Assembly (NCBI GenBank): GCA_963669155.1
Contig: OZ022588.1
Coordinates: 11,143,067 to 11,207,066 of the forward strand
From: Arbacia lixula
Lineage: Eukaryota; Echinodermata; Echinoidea; Arbacioida; Arbaciidae
Direction: 5' to 3'
Length of the DNA: 64,000 nucleotides
In this document: in pieces, positions 34,130-46,989 of the stretch
Layout: each line of letters opens with the position of its first letter
Numbering within the stretch: position 1 is the stretch's first letter
Notes under the pieces: generated by a model
Databases searched by the model: none
The model's input: only the letters and a program-made list of their open reading frames with translations
Told to the model about the DNA's origin: nothing
Translations under genes and position numbers: made by a program

Positions 34130-35185
34130 GTTCGTTAATCAGAAAATGAGCAACGGTTTGTTTATCCGAAAATTACGACAAAATACTAAAAAAAAGTAAC
34201 AACACCTTATAAAGTCGTAACATCAAACCTTCGGATTGATGCAAGACATGTTTGGATAAACAAACCCGATTTAAACCTGTTGAACTGTTGAACCTTCGGA
34301 ATGTCACGCATTCCGAGAAACGAAGATTACCCGTTTAATGTGAATAGGAATGCCTGGACCAATCCAGCGTGAAGACTTTACATGAGTAAAGAGAGAGGAT
34401 CAGTATGGGCAACACAATAACACAAGAGGTTAATGTGCGGTCATCCCTCATACCATGGACCCTACCACGTGACCTACCATGCTCATACCGATTTAACGAA
34501 GCAGACAGAAAGCGTTGCTGACCTTCATTTGGGCAGATTTTGTGATGCGATGTTTTTCCCGCTTGGAGTCACAGACTGGGTACCTTTCCATTGTCTTAGA
34601 TCACAATTTATCAACATTATATACAGACAATAACTCTGTAGATGTCTCACCTTAATATTGATAACATCCTAATATCAGTTGAAATCAACAGAGTGATAAA
34701 AAACTATCAATCTTCCGCCTTTGCTGTGGATGACATTTTACGATTTGAAGCTAGCTCTTTCATCCCTAATATAATACATGGTATCTGCTTTTGGTACATG
34801 TAGGTGAAGCAAGAACCTTAGACTTCTGATCATTTGAAGGGGAGAGGGGTATATATCATGCATTATTTCAGATAATGTGACTTGATTGGAAACAGACATT
34901 TAAAAGATCATTAAATAGAAAAGGAAGATGTTAAACTTTGACTCTGGGAAATCGAAATGCAAGCGGACAATTAATATTATCATATGAACATGACTTGTCT
35001 TCCCGTTTATGTGTAAGAAGAAGCACCAACAATGAGCTCCTCATACTTTATTTTAGAGAAGCAAATTTCTGTCCTAATGCCTTACAAATTACAAAGAGCA
35101 GGGACAGCTATTATTATTGTTATTTTATTCAAAGGGTAGATAAGTATTGCAAAGCTAAATATGTTACTCATTGTGGATAATTCTC
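34130..35185. other. Non-coding stretch
   Basis: I see no gene, RNA or repeat that I can support. Confidence 0.5.
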
Positions 35186-35189
35186 TAGT

Positions 35190-35367
35190 GGTAATCGTTT
35201 GTCTCGCAATGTATGGTCAACAAGGAATCTAAGTCGTTTCGTGCGCCGCGGCAACACTTCGCCAGGTGTGATACAAAAATGCAAAAAAAAGTACAAAAAA
35301 TGCACGAAACGTCATGACCTTTGTAGATTCCTTGTTGACCATACATTGCCAGACAAACGATTATCAC
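35190..35367. mobile_element. Foldback element
   Basis: gtaatcgtttgtctcgcaat + gtatggtcaacaaggaatct is mirrored by agattccttgttgaccatac + attgccagacaaacgattat. A second inner pair, gtttcgtgc / gcacgaaac, follows. The loop is A-rich. Strong MITE structure. Confidence 0.75.
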
Positions 35368-35369
35368 GA

Positions 35370-35913
35370 GCGAAGTATTACAATGTTATCATGTTTTCGT
35401 CATATCTAAATAAAAGTGTATGTATGTATGTGTGCGTGTGGGGGAGGGAGGGGAATGATGTACCTGCCATCCCTCCCACAAAAAAGAGTGGGTGTATAGA
35501 CCCCCCACCCCCTCCCCTACCCGCGCGCTCCCTACACCCCGGCCTGTTCTGAGCTATTTTTTTCGTTGTCAGGAACATATAAACGGTTTGGTCCACGTGG
35601 TTTCTCATGTCCTATGAAAAAAGCGATGTGCCGCCCTAGCATTAGACCAACATAATTTCTTTCATAGCAATGACCATATTTGGGCTCATGGAGTAAGGGC
35701 ACCTCACTTTCGCTGCTCAAATTCCATTTCGAGTATACAAGGTTTACTTCACGGAAACGTGTAATCTTAGCTCTTTTAAAAGCAGAAAGATGTATATATC
35801 ATGCACATCATTTTAGCCACTGTATAGAACAGACTGAAACACGAGGGAGAGACCAGACCTTATCAATATTTTCTTTTCGTTCTTTTCTCTCTCTCATTCT
35901 CTTTCTATGTCTA

Positions 35914-35973
<60 letters not shown>

Positions 35974-37170
35974 TATGCATTAACAAAATAATGAATTATT
36001 GATGCAATGCAAGCAAAGACCGTCTATTATATATCATCCGTTCTCATTCTGTCTGCTTCACGCTTGCCAATATGCAGTTGTCCATGATTTTCCTGCAATT
36101 ATTTTGCGCTCACTGATATCGTAAATTTATTTTTTCAAAAAAAGAAATAATGATACTTAGCATGATTAGGGGATATTGTATATAAGTTCACCTTGTTCCT
36201 TTTTCTTGCTTCGTTTATTGTCCTATCTCTTGCAGATACTGTTGTCATTGCTTGAGGACCGAGTCAACAGTCGGAAAGTAAACTGCGACACTTATTTCGT
36301 TTCCCCATGCACCATTTTCTTTCTTTCTGGTAACTGAAACTTGGAATAGTTACAGTGACCAGCCAGTCTTTGTTCAGGTTTCCAGCAGTGAGTTTGGACA
36401 TGAGTTTGGACACGACGTGCACCTCTCTTCTCCGAATACTGACAATTTCAAGCTTTATGAAACAAGCAGAATGGAAAATGACAATTGCTAGTTCTATTAT
36501 ATAAGAACATGTCTAATGATCAAAATATGTCTGGATGATGCCAATTTATGGTTCTGGTCTATGGAGACAAACACTTGAAAAGCAAATGACACAGGTTTAC
36601 ATTCACCCGATTGTCTGTTTTTAGTGAAACAAACCTCATTCAGTATGCTTAACATGTGCAAGGAATTCGAACAATAACACAAGGTGAACTTAAATACAAC
36701 TTGCTGTAATAATGATAAACAACGCAAATATGTTGTAAGTGACATGACCCAGCTGAATCAATCACCCGTGCTAGCATTGGGCTACATTAATGCGAGTGGA
36801 TATAAAATTAAAAGGGATTGATGTTTGCAACCTAATCAAGCATTACAGCTTATGTGCAGTCTGATCTCTCATCTCTCACTTCCGATTAAGCATGCCACGA
36901 GGAAAGCTGATAACATTATCTGAAAGCGATGGCATTAGTATTGTGTTGGCTCTAGGCAGAAGCATTCTTTATTGCCCCCCGCCCCCCCCCCACCCCCACC
37001 CCCAGTACCCCAAGAAAATGAAGGCCTTTTCCGTCTGTCAGACATGAACCCTAGAGATGGATTCGTACTAAACATTTTTTCATTCCATCGCATGAGATTG
37101 TGAAGAGGTCACCCGCACATTATTCTGCCATTATTCTGCTTGTGTTGATGTCGTAAACTGTTACAAATTT
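35370..37170. other. Non-coding stretch with CT microsatellite
   Basis: A C run and pure CT repeat occupy about 35915-35969, and a C-rich stretch lies at 36976-37003. Nothing else could be supported. Confidence 0.55.
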
Positions 37171-37179
37171 GTAAGACTC

Positions 37180-38270
37180 AGATTTCATTTACATTTAAAT
37201 TGGTTTAAATGTAATAAACTGTCGTTAAATTTGGATATAACCAACTTCATATATTTTAAAAGTCGTGCTCAGAAAGAAGAAATAAGTATTTCATTAAAGA
37301 TAGATAGCATTTCCATCCAACAAAAGAAAAACACCAAATTCTTAGGAATTCTAATCGATGAGTGCCTCTCTTGGCATGAGCACGTACGTGACCTTTCCCG
37401 AAGTTTGTCTCGGTATATTGGTGTAATGTACAAGCTGCGGTCATTTGTCCCGCTTCGTGTTTTGCTTATTATTTACCATTCTTTTATTCATTCTCGCATC
37501 TCTTACTGTAACACAGAGTGGGCAAATTGCAAAGCAAATACTGATACTATTTTAAGACTGCAAAAGAGAGCCGTACGGCTCTGTACTGGGTCTGGGTACT
37601 TTGATCATACCGATCCTTTATTTTCTAGACTAAAAACATTGAAAATTACTGATATTCATTTCATGCAAATTGCAGTGTTCATGTACCGCTTAAACAAAAA
37701 CGAATTGCCCGTATCATTTTGTGACGATTTCACTTTAAATAGAGACATTCATAACTATCCAACTAGACATTCTTCTGATTTTCATTTGTTTACACCAAGA
37801 ACTGCTTTAGCACATAAATCAATTAGATATGTAGGACCTGACATTTGGAATGTATTACCATCTCATATACGCAATTGTAGCACTGTTATATCATTTAAAA
37901 AGAATATGAAAGAATTACTCCTCTCCAAATATTCATCATAATAGCTTTTGAGGTACACTTAAGTGTTTCTGTCCTTTTATGACAGGGTAAGGAGGTAAAG
38001 TACGATATAAGGGCACGATTAACATTTTTTTCTTATTTTATTTGTTTTTATTTCTGTCGATTAAACGAAATCATGAATGTTTTATTTCAAGCCATGTTTT
38101 ACGAAACAAATTTATTACCTACTATGTTATTCTAGGGACTCTGCGCTTCAAACATTTATGTTTATGCTTTGTTCCTACTATGTATTCTATTTTGATGTAA
38201 TGCGCTGTTCTTGTCAATGTGATTGTTTATCATGCATGGTGAAAATAAATAAACAAACAAACAAACAAAT
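37180..38270 (+). mobile_element. 5'-truncated LINE: end of reverse transcriptase ORF and 3' tail
   Basis: An open frame from about 37195 to 37941 reads WFKCNKLSLNLDITN, then KFLGILIDECLSWHEHV, LRSFVPLRVLLIIYHSFIHS, LQKRAVRLCTGS and PDIWNVLPSHIRNCSTVISF. These are the standard blocks that follow the catalytic core in Jockey/CR1-group LINE reverse transcriptases (FLG..iD..l.W..Hi; l..l..iYhs...s.i.Y; lQKra.R.i). The YxDD core is missing because of 5' truncation. The frame is uninterrupted, so the insertion is fairly young. The 3' end carries AATAAA and (AAAC)n near 38240-38270, a simple-repeat tail usual for this group. Confidence 0.88.
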
Positions 38271-38375
38271 GCTCCTGCATGTACCTACCTATTGCTGCAA
38301 TATACTAATTTGCATAAATTGATATGCCGTTTTCGTTAACTCATCATTATCATAAACACATATATCCATCCCTCC

Positions 38376-38377
<2 letters not shown>

Positions 38378-38424
<47 letters not shown>

Positions 38425-38481
38425 ACGCGCGCGCACGCACAAGCACACACACATTCACACCCACCCACCTCCCCCCCCCCC

Positions 38482-38543
<62 letters not shown>

Positions 38544-38545
38544 TC
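38378..38545. repeat. AC and CT compound microsatellite
   Basis: An AC run with GC steps, then a short C run, then a CT run. Confidence 0.9.
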
Positions 38546-38549
38546 GCTT

Positions 38550-39540
38550 CTTCTTCAAACTCGCCATAGCCATGCTTAATCCACACACAACACCCCCCCT
38601 TGATCACGTCCTTTCTCTCAGTGTCGCTTCTCTACTTCCCATCTGGAATATTCCCAGAACTTTGCTTTCACACTGACATAATAACGGGTACTTTCAGATC
38701 AGGATAGGGTGCCCAAGAATCAGAAATATTAGCTATTTTTATGATAGGACTAGTGTGAAAGTGCCTGCAATATTCCCCATTAAAAGACCTGCAATTTAGA
38801 AGGTACTTCCTCAAAACTACGGTGTTTTTTGTCAAGGATACGGGGATATTTGAAGAATGTACGTATGTTATGAGAACTTCTATCCAATCACACTATAGCG
38901 CTCACGGCTACGACAACTTAGCTAATTCTGGGAGGTGTAGATGCAGGAAATGATTTTCAGGCGATTTTCAGGGCCTGAATCTGATCTTGTGAACCTTGGG
39001 TATTTTCCTGATCGCGAAGATGTGAGAGCGCCCATTGAGATTTAATACCTTGGCAGAATGGTCATTCGTTATGCGTGATCAAGTTCCAAGGAATGCTATT
39101 ATTTCCGTCTTGCTATTTATAATACGTCAGCTGGGTTAAGTCGGCATCACTCTTCATTAGATTTCGGTAATGTCACCTACGAGTCAGCGAAGATTAGGAC
39201 TGTCTATTTATAGTTTTATTTATAGTCTGTCTAGACAAGCATCAAAGCACATGCTTGTTTTCAAACAATGATTAGCACACTGCGACCAATAGGCTACTGC
39301 ATGCATGCGCATGTCACGTTTATCGACACATTAGCGGATTGCAGTAATCGTGAGCCAACACGTGTTTTAAATCCGATTAGCGAAGCATCATCTTTTTTTC
39401 TCGGTAAACAAAAAAAAAAAAAAACGACTGACGCTGGTCATGAGCACCAAATACTTTCTGAGAAGTGCGTTAAGCTTCTTTCACAATCATCGATTCTGCG
39501 GCAAATAAGTCATTGCATTCGTGAGTTTATCAAACCGGAA
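38550..39540. other. Non-coding stretch
   Basis: No feature supported. An A run lies near 39410-39424. Confidence 0.5.
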
Positions 39541-39554
39541 CCTAAGAATGACAG

Positions 39555-39885
39555 CTAAAATTCGGACACTGAAATGCTATTTCTGTTTGTCCTTACGCAT
39601 GCCATGTTTGGGTGCGAGAGCTGGCCATTTCACAAATCCACGGTCAAGCTGTAGAGATTGATTCATCACCATGATCCAGAAGACTATTTGAAAAAATCAT
39701 GGAAGGAGCGCATTAAAATATATTATGGCGATAGCCAGGTCCTTCTTAATATCATAAGAAGAAAACAAACTTATCTAGCTCACATAATGAGGAGAGAATT
39801 CATTTTTTTTTTAATGAGAAACTGATCAGAAGGAAAAGCAATGGGTAGGGGGGGGGGGGGCAACATATCAAGTACAAGGATCAGT
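39555..39885 (+). mobile_element. Degenerate LINE C-terminal fragment
   Basis: Broken frames read IRTLKCYFCLSL near the start and VLLNIIRRKQTYLAHIMRRE further on. These correspond to the IR.LKCYvfsvl.YgcE.W and lL..I.rRk..ylGHi.R.e blocks at the C-terminus of LINE reverse transcriptases. There are several stops and frame changes, so it is an old copy. Confidence 0.65.
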
Positions 39886-40024
39886 TCTGATGATAAAAGT
39901 ACATGTACGTGTACCAACAACATGCTGTAATCATTGATGGTCGTAAAATCCGGCGACGGTTCGTCATCCCGAACTGCAAATTTCGTACAACTGAGGGATT
40001 GTCAATCAACCTGAGAATAGAACA

Positions 40025-40133
40025 GGGGCCATATTCATGAAACCCTACTAAGCCCCGTTAGTTACTGAAGTGCATCACAATGCATGCATTGTAGTCACCA
40101 ACTAGGCTAGTAAGCTTTCCGTGAATGTGGCCC
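40025..40133. mobile_element. Small palindromic MITE
   Basis: gggccatattcatgaaaccc at one end and gctttccgtgaatgtggccc at the other are inverted. The centre is the palindromic caatgcatgcattg. No TSD was established. Confidence 0.55.
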
Positions 40134-40139
40134 AGGTTT

Positions 40140-41362
40140 CGTTTATCTGTTAATCAGTTCCACTAATCTGTAGGGAAATAGAGGTCGTTGATTTAAGTTG
40201 TATTAATCTGAAGGTTCCTTCATTCGAAATGGCAATGGGGGTCGTCCTTCCGAAATTGAAATAAACTTCTTTGATTCCTTCTCTGCCAGATTCCATACCG
40301 TTGAAAATGGTGTGAATGAATACAGCAGAAATGGGAGATACAAAGACGTTAATAATGTAGTAACCATTTTCGAATTAACGAATCCCATTTGATTTTCGAA
40401 TCGATAAACCCGACTTTATACGTGGATTAACGGACCTTCGGAGTAATGAACCGAAGCTCTAGCGAATCTTCGGGGTAAAGAGATTGTAACCGACATACAT
40501 TTTCTTTTCCACCTTCTTGCAAAACAGGTTCGCTAGACCAGTTACAACCTACATCTTTGAATTATTTGCAAGAATCTTTGAGTCATTCATCCCAAAGCGA
40601 GAAAGAGATGATATATCAAAGAGTATTGACAATATGCAACCTGGATATACCATGGGCTGTTGTACTGTCCGTTACGTTGCTAGTGTCTTGAAGTTTGTTC
40701 TTGAGGTGTGAGATTACATATAACCCAGGCCATTGTATATCTGTGTATCATCATGGACCTTCAATCTTACTACGTGCATTTGATTGGGGGAAATCGCACT
40801 ATCCACGTCAATTCGCTTAATCAATTAGAGGTCCGTAAAACAATAGTGCCAATCTTAAGGTTGTTTATCGATCGTACCAAGCTTTAAAAACGGTATGTAG
40901 TGTGAATCTGAACTACATGTATATAAATGCCATGGCAACTACAGATTTATTATCGTTGTCTACCAGGAGATGCGCACTTGTTTACCTGCTTCTGCCAATG
41001 TTGAAAGCTGATCGATGTAGCTTGCGCTGCTGAATATTACTATATCTGAATGAATAGTGAAATGAATATTTATACAAACTTGAGATGAAGGAAGATAAAG
41101 CCGTGAAGGCCATTCCCACTCTCCATCCACCACAACCATACCTAACTCCAGGTGACTGGAATAATTCAATCTTCTTTCTCTCTTTTGCCTATCTCCCCCT
41201 CTTTTCTTCGATTTTCGTCCTTCCTTACTCTCACATCTCCCCTATCGCACCCTTACTTCTTCACACCCTCCTTTTGTATGTTATTTGAACTATTTCATTA
41301 TGAAAATCATAAAACATGCTTAACATACAGATTATGTATGTTCTAGCTCTCTCTCCCTCCCC

Positions 41363-41402
<40 letters not shown>

Positions 41403-41438
41403 CCTCCCCCCTCTCTCTCTCTTTCTCTCTCTCTATCT

Positions 41439-41486
<48 letters not shown>

Positions 41487-42600
41487 CGACAACATTCTTT
41501 GGATTACAAAAACGGCCGGATAATGGTGTAAATGCAATGCTTGATACCGCTGAGGATTCCTATTGGTCCAGAAAAAAAAAGAAACTGAGAGAGAAAGGGG
41601 ATTTGGGGGGGGGGGGGGGCGAAGGACATAGATAAAGGAGAAGTCAACCATGAAGTTTCGTTCGTTTTAATCAAAGCGAGAACATAACAGAAACAAGTGA
41701 AGCTTTGCCTTATGTCTGTCAAAGGATAAAAGTTATCAATATACAAATTCTTGATTCAGCGACGTCACTTGCAAGGTATTCTGCTTTAGCTTGAGTACTC
41801 ATTTTTTGAAAATTTATATTTTCTCAAAAGGATTTAAACATTTGCATTTGTATTATTACACACATACCTCTTTGGAAAAGATTCATTCCTTCATCAAAAA
41901 ACAGAATAGGCGGAATGTATGGAATTTTACAGGACATGATAAATGGGAGAGCATCTCATATGCGACGACACAAACTCAAAACTTTAACAAGTCAGAACTA
42001 TTTTATCCTTTGACGGCTTTTTGCCAAACCTTCACTTATAAACCTTCAAAATACAACTTCTGGAAGGGACCTTCCCTTCAAGAAGTACAACAAGAGCATT
42101 AACCATTCTCCCACCACTCCTTTACACCATAACACAATTATACGTGGTTTGGGGCCCTATTGGGGAATACCCTTTAGGGCACAGAACAATGGCTATTGGG
42201 AATGGAGTCAATGATGATCGATCACATGGGAACAGAACAATGGCCATTAGGAATGGAAGTAATGATGATCGATCAACATACTCTCCCCGATTGTCTTCTT
42301 ACAATGATACGACCTTACCCAAAAGTACAGCACATCAATAATTCCAGTATATATACACAAATATCATGTAAGGGTTTTGCTGTTTTGAACATGTTGCTAT
42401 TACAGATATTTTCTGAAAATTCTTGTAAGGATTGTACTCTTTTAGATCTGACCAATACATTTCGACTTCTTAAAACTGGTTTACCAATCTGAGCGTTTTC
42501 TAAGCTAAAACAAAAGCATGTTACGTCGTATATGAGCTGAATGTAATTGACTCATGACTTCTGCTGCAGCAAACCAGTCTGATAAAAAAAAAAAACATCC
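40140..42600. other. Non-coding stretch with CT microsatellite and a two-copy repeat
   Basis: CT-rich repeats occupy about 41346-41484. A unit of about 54 bases (ggaacagaacaatggccattaggaatgg... gatgatcgatca) occurs twice at about 42177-42290. No gene was recognised. Confidence 0.5.
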
Positions 42601-42715
42601 ATGGCAGGTGAACATTGTGATCAATCGTGAACGGAAGAGGAAACGGGAGAATGCGGAATAGAGATAATGCAAATGACGCAATTAAGGACATGAATAGACA
42701 ATGAGTGAGGGAGAG

Positions 42716-42818
42716 ACAGTGAGGAAGAGAGAGAGGGGGGGAGAGAGAGAGGGGGGGGGGGGGGGGGGAGAGAGAGGGGGGGGAGAGCGAGGGAGAGAGA
42801 GAGAGGGTGTGTGTTTGC

Positions 42819-42893
<75 letters not shown>
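42716..42893. repeat. GA, G-run and GT/GA microsatellite
   Basis: GA repeat, a G run of about 18, GA, GT, then pure GA. The corresponding place in unit B (49788-49825) is a shorter GA repeat. Confidence 0.9.
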
Positions 42894-42895
<2 letters not shown>

Positions 42896-43381
42896 GAATA
42901 GGAAGAGAGTGTGTCGAGCTTTGCTTGAAGGACTTTATTGTAGTAGTATTAATACAAGCATCATCCTGGTCATGCATGATGGCCTGGTATAAGTATTGAC
43001 TTTGGAGGACTTTCCTATTAGATGTGTAATTTTGTGGCCTTCATATTGCATCCGATAATCTCATCTGAATTCAACACTGACAGTCATGTCGGCAATGTGC
43101 CAGGGCCTCGGGAAATACTGGGGATGGTTTGTCGCCTTCGTAACCGCCGCCATATTTTCAATCACCTTCGGGTTCTTGTATTCGTTCGGACTTCTCATGG
43201 TTGAGCTCATTGAGGAGTTCGACAGCGATGTCATTACTGGAGGTATTCATATGCTTCGGTGTAATTTCGCCTGTGTATTCATGACCATGAAACTCAATTA
43301 TAACAATACTGATATGTAGTTCATTTTAGTTATGATACATATTTATTCATTCCTCATTTATCTATCGTGTTTATACAATAG

Positions 43382-44062
43382 ACCAGTTCGTAATTACACC
43401 ATTGTCGGGCAATCCACTGAATAAACACGACTAGACTGCTGACTGAAATTTTTTCATGAAGCCGTCTTGGATGGTGGACGTAAAGGTTTTTTTACAGTGT
43501 GCCTGGAACAACAATAACAACAACAATAACAACAACGATAATAACAACAATAAGCAGGTGCACATGGCTGAATGTTCTTTCATTACCTTCTCAGAGCTGA
43601 ATACCTGTTGCCATATTTGCATGATAATAAATCGACATGTGGTCGACAATCTAATGAACTCCCAGTTTACTCTGTGAGTAGTGAAATCGACCTGAGGACA
43701 TTTTCTACCAGCAATTATCTGCTCATGCGCAAATTGCAATAAGCGAGTTCATAGTTGCAGTGTGCGCATGAGCAGATTATTACTGATACGAATGACCTCG
43801 GGCCAATTGTACCACTCACAGAGTAAAATGGAAATCCCATAGATAGTGGACCATGTTTATACCCATTATAATGCAGATATGACAACAGCGATTCAGCTCT
43901 GAGAAGGTAGTGAAAAAACATTCCACCATGTGCACCTGTTTCTATTTATGGTATGGGCACGCTGTAAAATAACACACCTACACAGCTTTATGATCAAATC
44001 CCTAGTCATTCTTCATTCAGTGGAGTGTCCGACCATGATGTGACTATGAACTGGCTTATTAC
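43382..44062. mobile_element. MITE family 4: two head-to-head copies
   Basis: The left copy starts gaccagttcgtaattac and the right copy ends atgaactggcttatta. They meet near 43740-43760 at a ctgctcatgcgcaaattg / cgcatgagcaga junction. Shared internal phrases include actcacagagtaaaatgg, gcagctattcagctct-type text and ttcagtgg.tgtc.gacca. The left copy carries an AAC repeat of about 45 bases. It lies in intron 1 of SLC16-like copy A. Confidence 0.75.
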
Positions 44063-44349
44063 AAAGTGGCTTATTGAGGAGCCCATCCTAACAATGTGTT
44101 TATCTATGTATTAAAAATGAATTGATTTCTCATTGCTGAAGCTTTATTTTAAATGACGAAATGTAATAACATTTTGATGGGGAAATTCAAAAAATATCCT
44201 CCTCTGTAAAAAAAAAAAATCGTAACAATGGGTAGCATTGTTTTGTTTGCAGGTGGGTCTGAAACAGAATGTGCCAAAATTGACCAGCATTTTGTGCCAA
44301 ACCTCTTGATCATGTTGCTATAGGATGAATCCATGAATGGGTGAATTAA

Positions 44350-44918
44350 AGGCTTACTAAATTAGAAAAATAAGTTCCTACTTATCTATGTAAAATTATC
44401 CACTAAAAGCGAATTTCCCATTTGTTTGCCGCAATAAGGTATCATTTTGACGAAAATTTGAAAAAAAAAACAAACAAACCCGCATGCCTCCAGTGACGTC
44501 AGAGAAGTCAAAATGCCATAGATTGTACGGAAGTCAACAATAGACCATTTTCGTAATGTATTCACAACTTTCCCCCTAACTGCGTAGTACTAACGCGTTA
44601 TTGCATTCACCTGTATCTTGATTCAATGGATGGAATGCACTTTGAATCTATTAATTGTTGCTACTCGCAAAAACCTCGGACAAGCTTTGGGGTTCCCATT
44701 GGTAACGTATTGTTTGAACGGCGTGAATGAAATATTTTATTCACGCCGTTGGCATTGATGGCATTTTGACTTCTCTGACGTCACTGGAGGCGTGCGGTTT
44801 TTTTTTTTAATTTTTCGTCAAAATGAGACTTTATTGCGGCAAACGAATGTGAAATTCGTTTTAAGTGGATAATTTTACAAAGATTAGTGGGAACTTATTT
44901 TTCTAATTTAGTAACCCT
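44350..44918. mobile_element. TTAA-flanked (piggyBac-like) foldback element
   Basis: AGGCTTACTAAATTAGAAAAATAAG at the left is mirrored by aacttatttttctaatttagtaaccct at the right. TTAA stands directly outside both ends (44346-44349, 44919-44922). The inverted arms are about 180 bases and include ccagtgacgtcagagaagtcaaaatgcc. There is no transposase. Confidence 0.78.
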
Positions 44919-45011
44919 TTAATGAATAAGCTGTTTACCTCGTATGATTTTTTTATGAATAGCACGGTGTGAGGACAGGATAAACGGCTCTACGGGTACT
45001 ACACAGATACA

Positions 45012-45193
45012 GGGGGGTGTTTCACCACGCTGTTCGTAAAGTTACGAGCGACTTTACGAACGACTGGTGATCCCTTCTTGTGCTGAAAGCGATACCACTC
45101 TTTATTCATTGAGAATCTGATTTAGCACGAGAAGGGATCACCAGTCATTCGTAAAGTCGTTCGTAACTTACGAACAGCTTGGTGAAACACCAC
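45012..45193. mobile_element. Palindromic MITE (ggggtgtttcacca ends), copy 1
   Basis: ggggggtgtttcaccacgctgttcgtaa is mirrored by ttacgaacagcttggtgaaacacc. Inside, actggtgatcccttct pairs with agaagggatcaccagt. A degraded copy lies at 63641-63820. Confidence 0.75.
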
Positions 45194-46989
45194 ACTGGTC
45201 AAATTGGCACATTCTGTTAGAGACCAACCTGAAGGTACTCCGCCATGGAACAACCGATTGTGACAACATTGGTGTTATTTTACGGATGAGGATATCAACT
45301 AATGGACTAGTGCATAACATGACAGAAAGAGGTGTCAAATAAATTTAAAATGTGTGGCTGAGAAGGTCTTCCAAACTTTTTTGGAGGAGTTTATATGATG
45401 CAATTTTCAGGTTATTTTTGTGTATCCGGTAATTAATTCAGAACAGAACTTACAATTCCAATTGTGCATCACATCTATGAAGCCACTAACAACTTTCATT
45501 ACGGTTGCATTAATAATCCATCAAGCGTCTGGCATAAAAGTCGTTGTTGATTAACATGTGTGGTGCACAATGGCATTGCTGTGTTCTGAATTATCTGATA
45601 CACACAAAGTTTAGGTCCAAACTTTTCCAAAACTGAATCATCAAATATTCCCAAGATTATTACAAAACTTTTATTTGATGACATGTCCCGTCACCTGCTT
45701 CTAAAATAATCAGCATCCCTGACTTTATGTTTTCTAAATTTCACCTTCGATATGTACATTATATGAAATTATGTTTGAAAAGTGTCAAATGTATTTTTAG
45801 CACTTAGTATCAAGCATGTTACCATAGAACATCAATATTGGAGCATATCTTACATGTACATGATATACGAGCATAACATCATCAGCTTTTCCTGTGCGAA
45901 ATTAAGAAATGAAATGGGAGTTTAGAGAGTGGCAGTGTGCTGCAGTAACAAGGACCTTCTCACTGATATCACTAGTGATATCAAAGAAGAGAATGCATAG
46001 GCCACTACAGGTCTATATTATGTTTGCAGGCTACGTTGGAACCGCTACGTGGGGTGCAACTTTCATCTTTTGCCTGTTCACCACACCCCTCGCTAAAAAG
46101 ATTGGATTCCGTGTGACTTCCATTTTGGGCGTGGTCACTTGCGCAACCTCCGCCGCTGTTTCCTTCTTCTTGACGTCTGTCATGTCTGTTGTGGCGCTGT
46201 TCGGCACCTACAGCCTCATCTACGCCATCGGGAACGCCTTGGTTACCACGGCCGTTATCCTCATCGTGCTCGAGTATTTCCCCACGAGACACACCACCAC
46301 TGCCATGGCCATAGCGTCTGCCGGTGTCAACGCAGGTACATGCATCCCAGAACGGGGCCACATGCGCGTGTGTGTGTGTATAAATCTGTAATTACTAAGT
46401 GATCAAAACAAGATTTGCCACTTTTAACGTGATGAAAAGGTTACAACTCGAATCAAGCTAGAAATTACACATCCTGAAATCATACTTACTTTTGGCCAAA
46501 TTTGGACCTAAACATTTGTGTGATTCAGATCATTAATTCAGAACAACAATGCCCCGTGTGTAGCACACATGCCAAACCGTAAGTTCTTTTCTGCCAGAAG
46601 TATCATGCATTATCAATAAACACTGTAAACGCAAATGATAGTAGATTGGCAACAATGTCTATCGTGCATCACGCCAGAGGCATCATGCATGTAATTTGCT
46701 AGTTGCTAGTTGATTGACAGGTGTGATGCACGATAGGCAAATTAATGTTGATGGTCCCAAGTATCCCAAGAATTGTTCCATGCTGCTTTGTTTAGCGGCC
46801 ATCATGACAATCATCTTGAATTTCTACGAAAAACGACATAGATTTTGAAGTAGACAAAATATTGAAGAAAGAAATAAACCCTTTTTTCAAGTCAATTCAG
46901 ACCTAATAATTCGTTTGACACTATTGATTTTATGATCAAAGCACTTATATGCGTTGAAAATCAAAATATTTAGCACAAAAAGTAAACTT

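Noticed and set aside
46005-46361. Minus-strand frames over SLC16 exons (also 52782-53060 and 48075-48452)
   Set aside because: Antisense shadows of GC-rich transporter exons.
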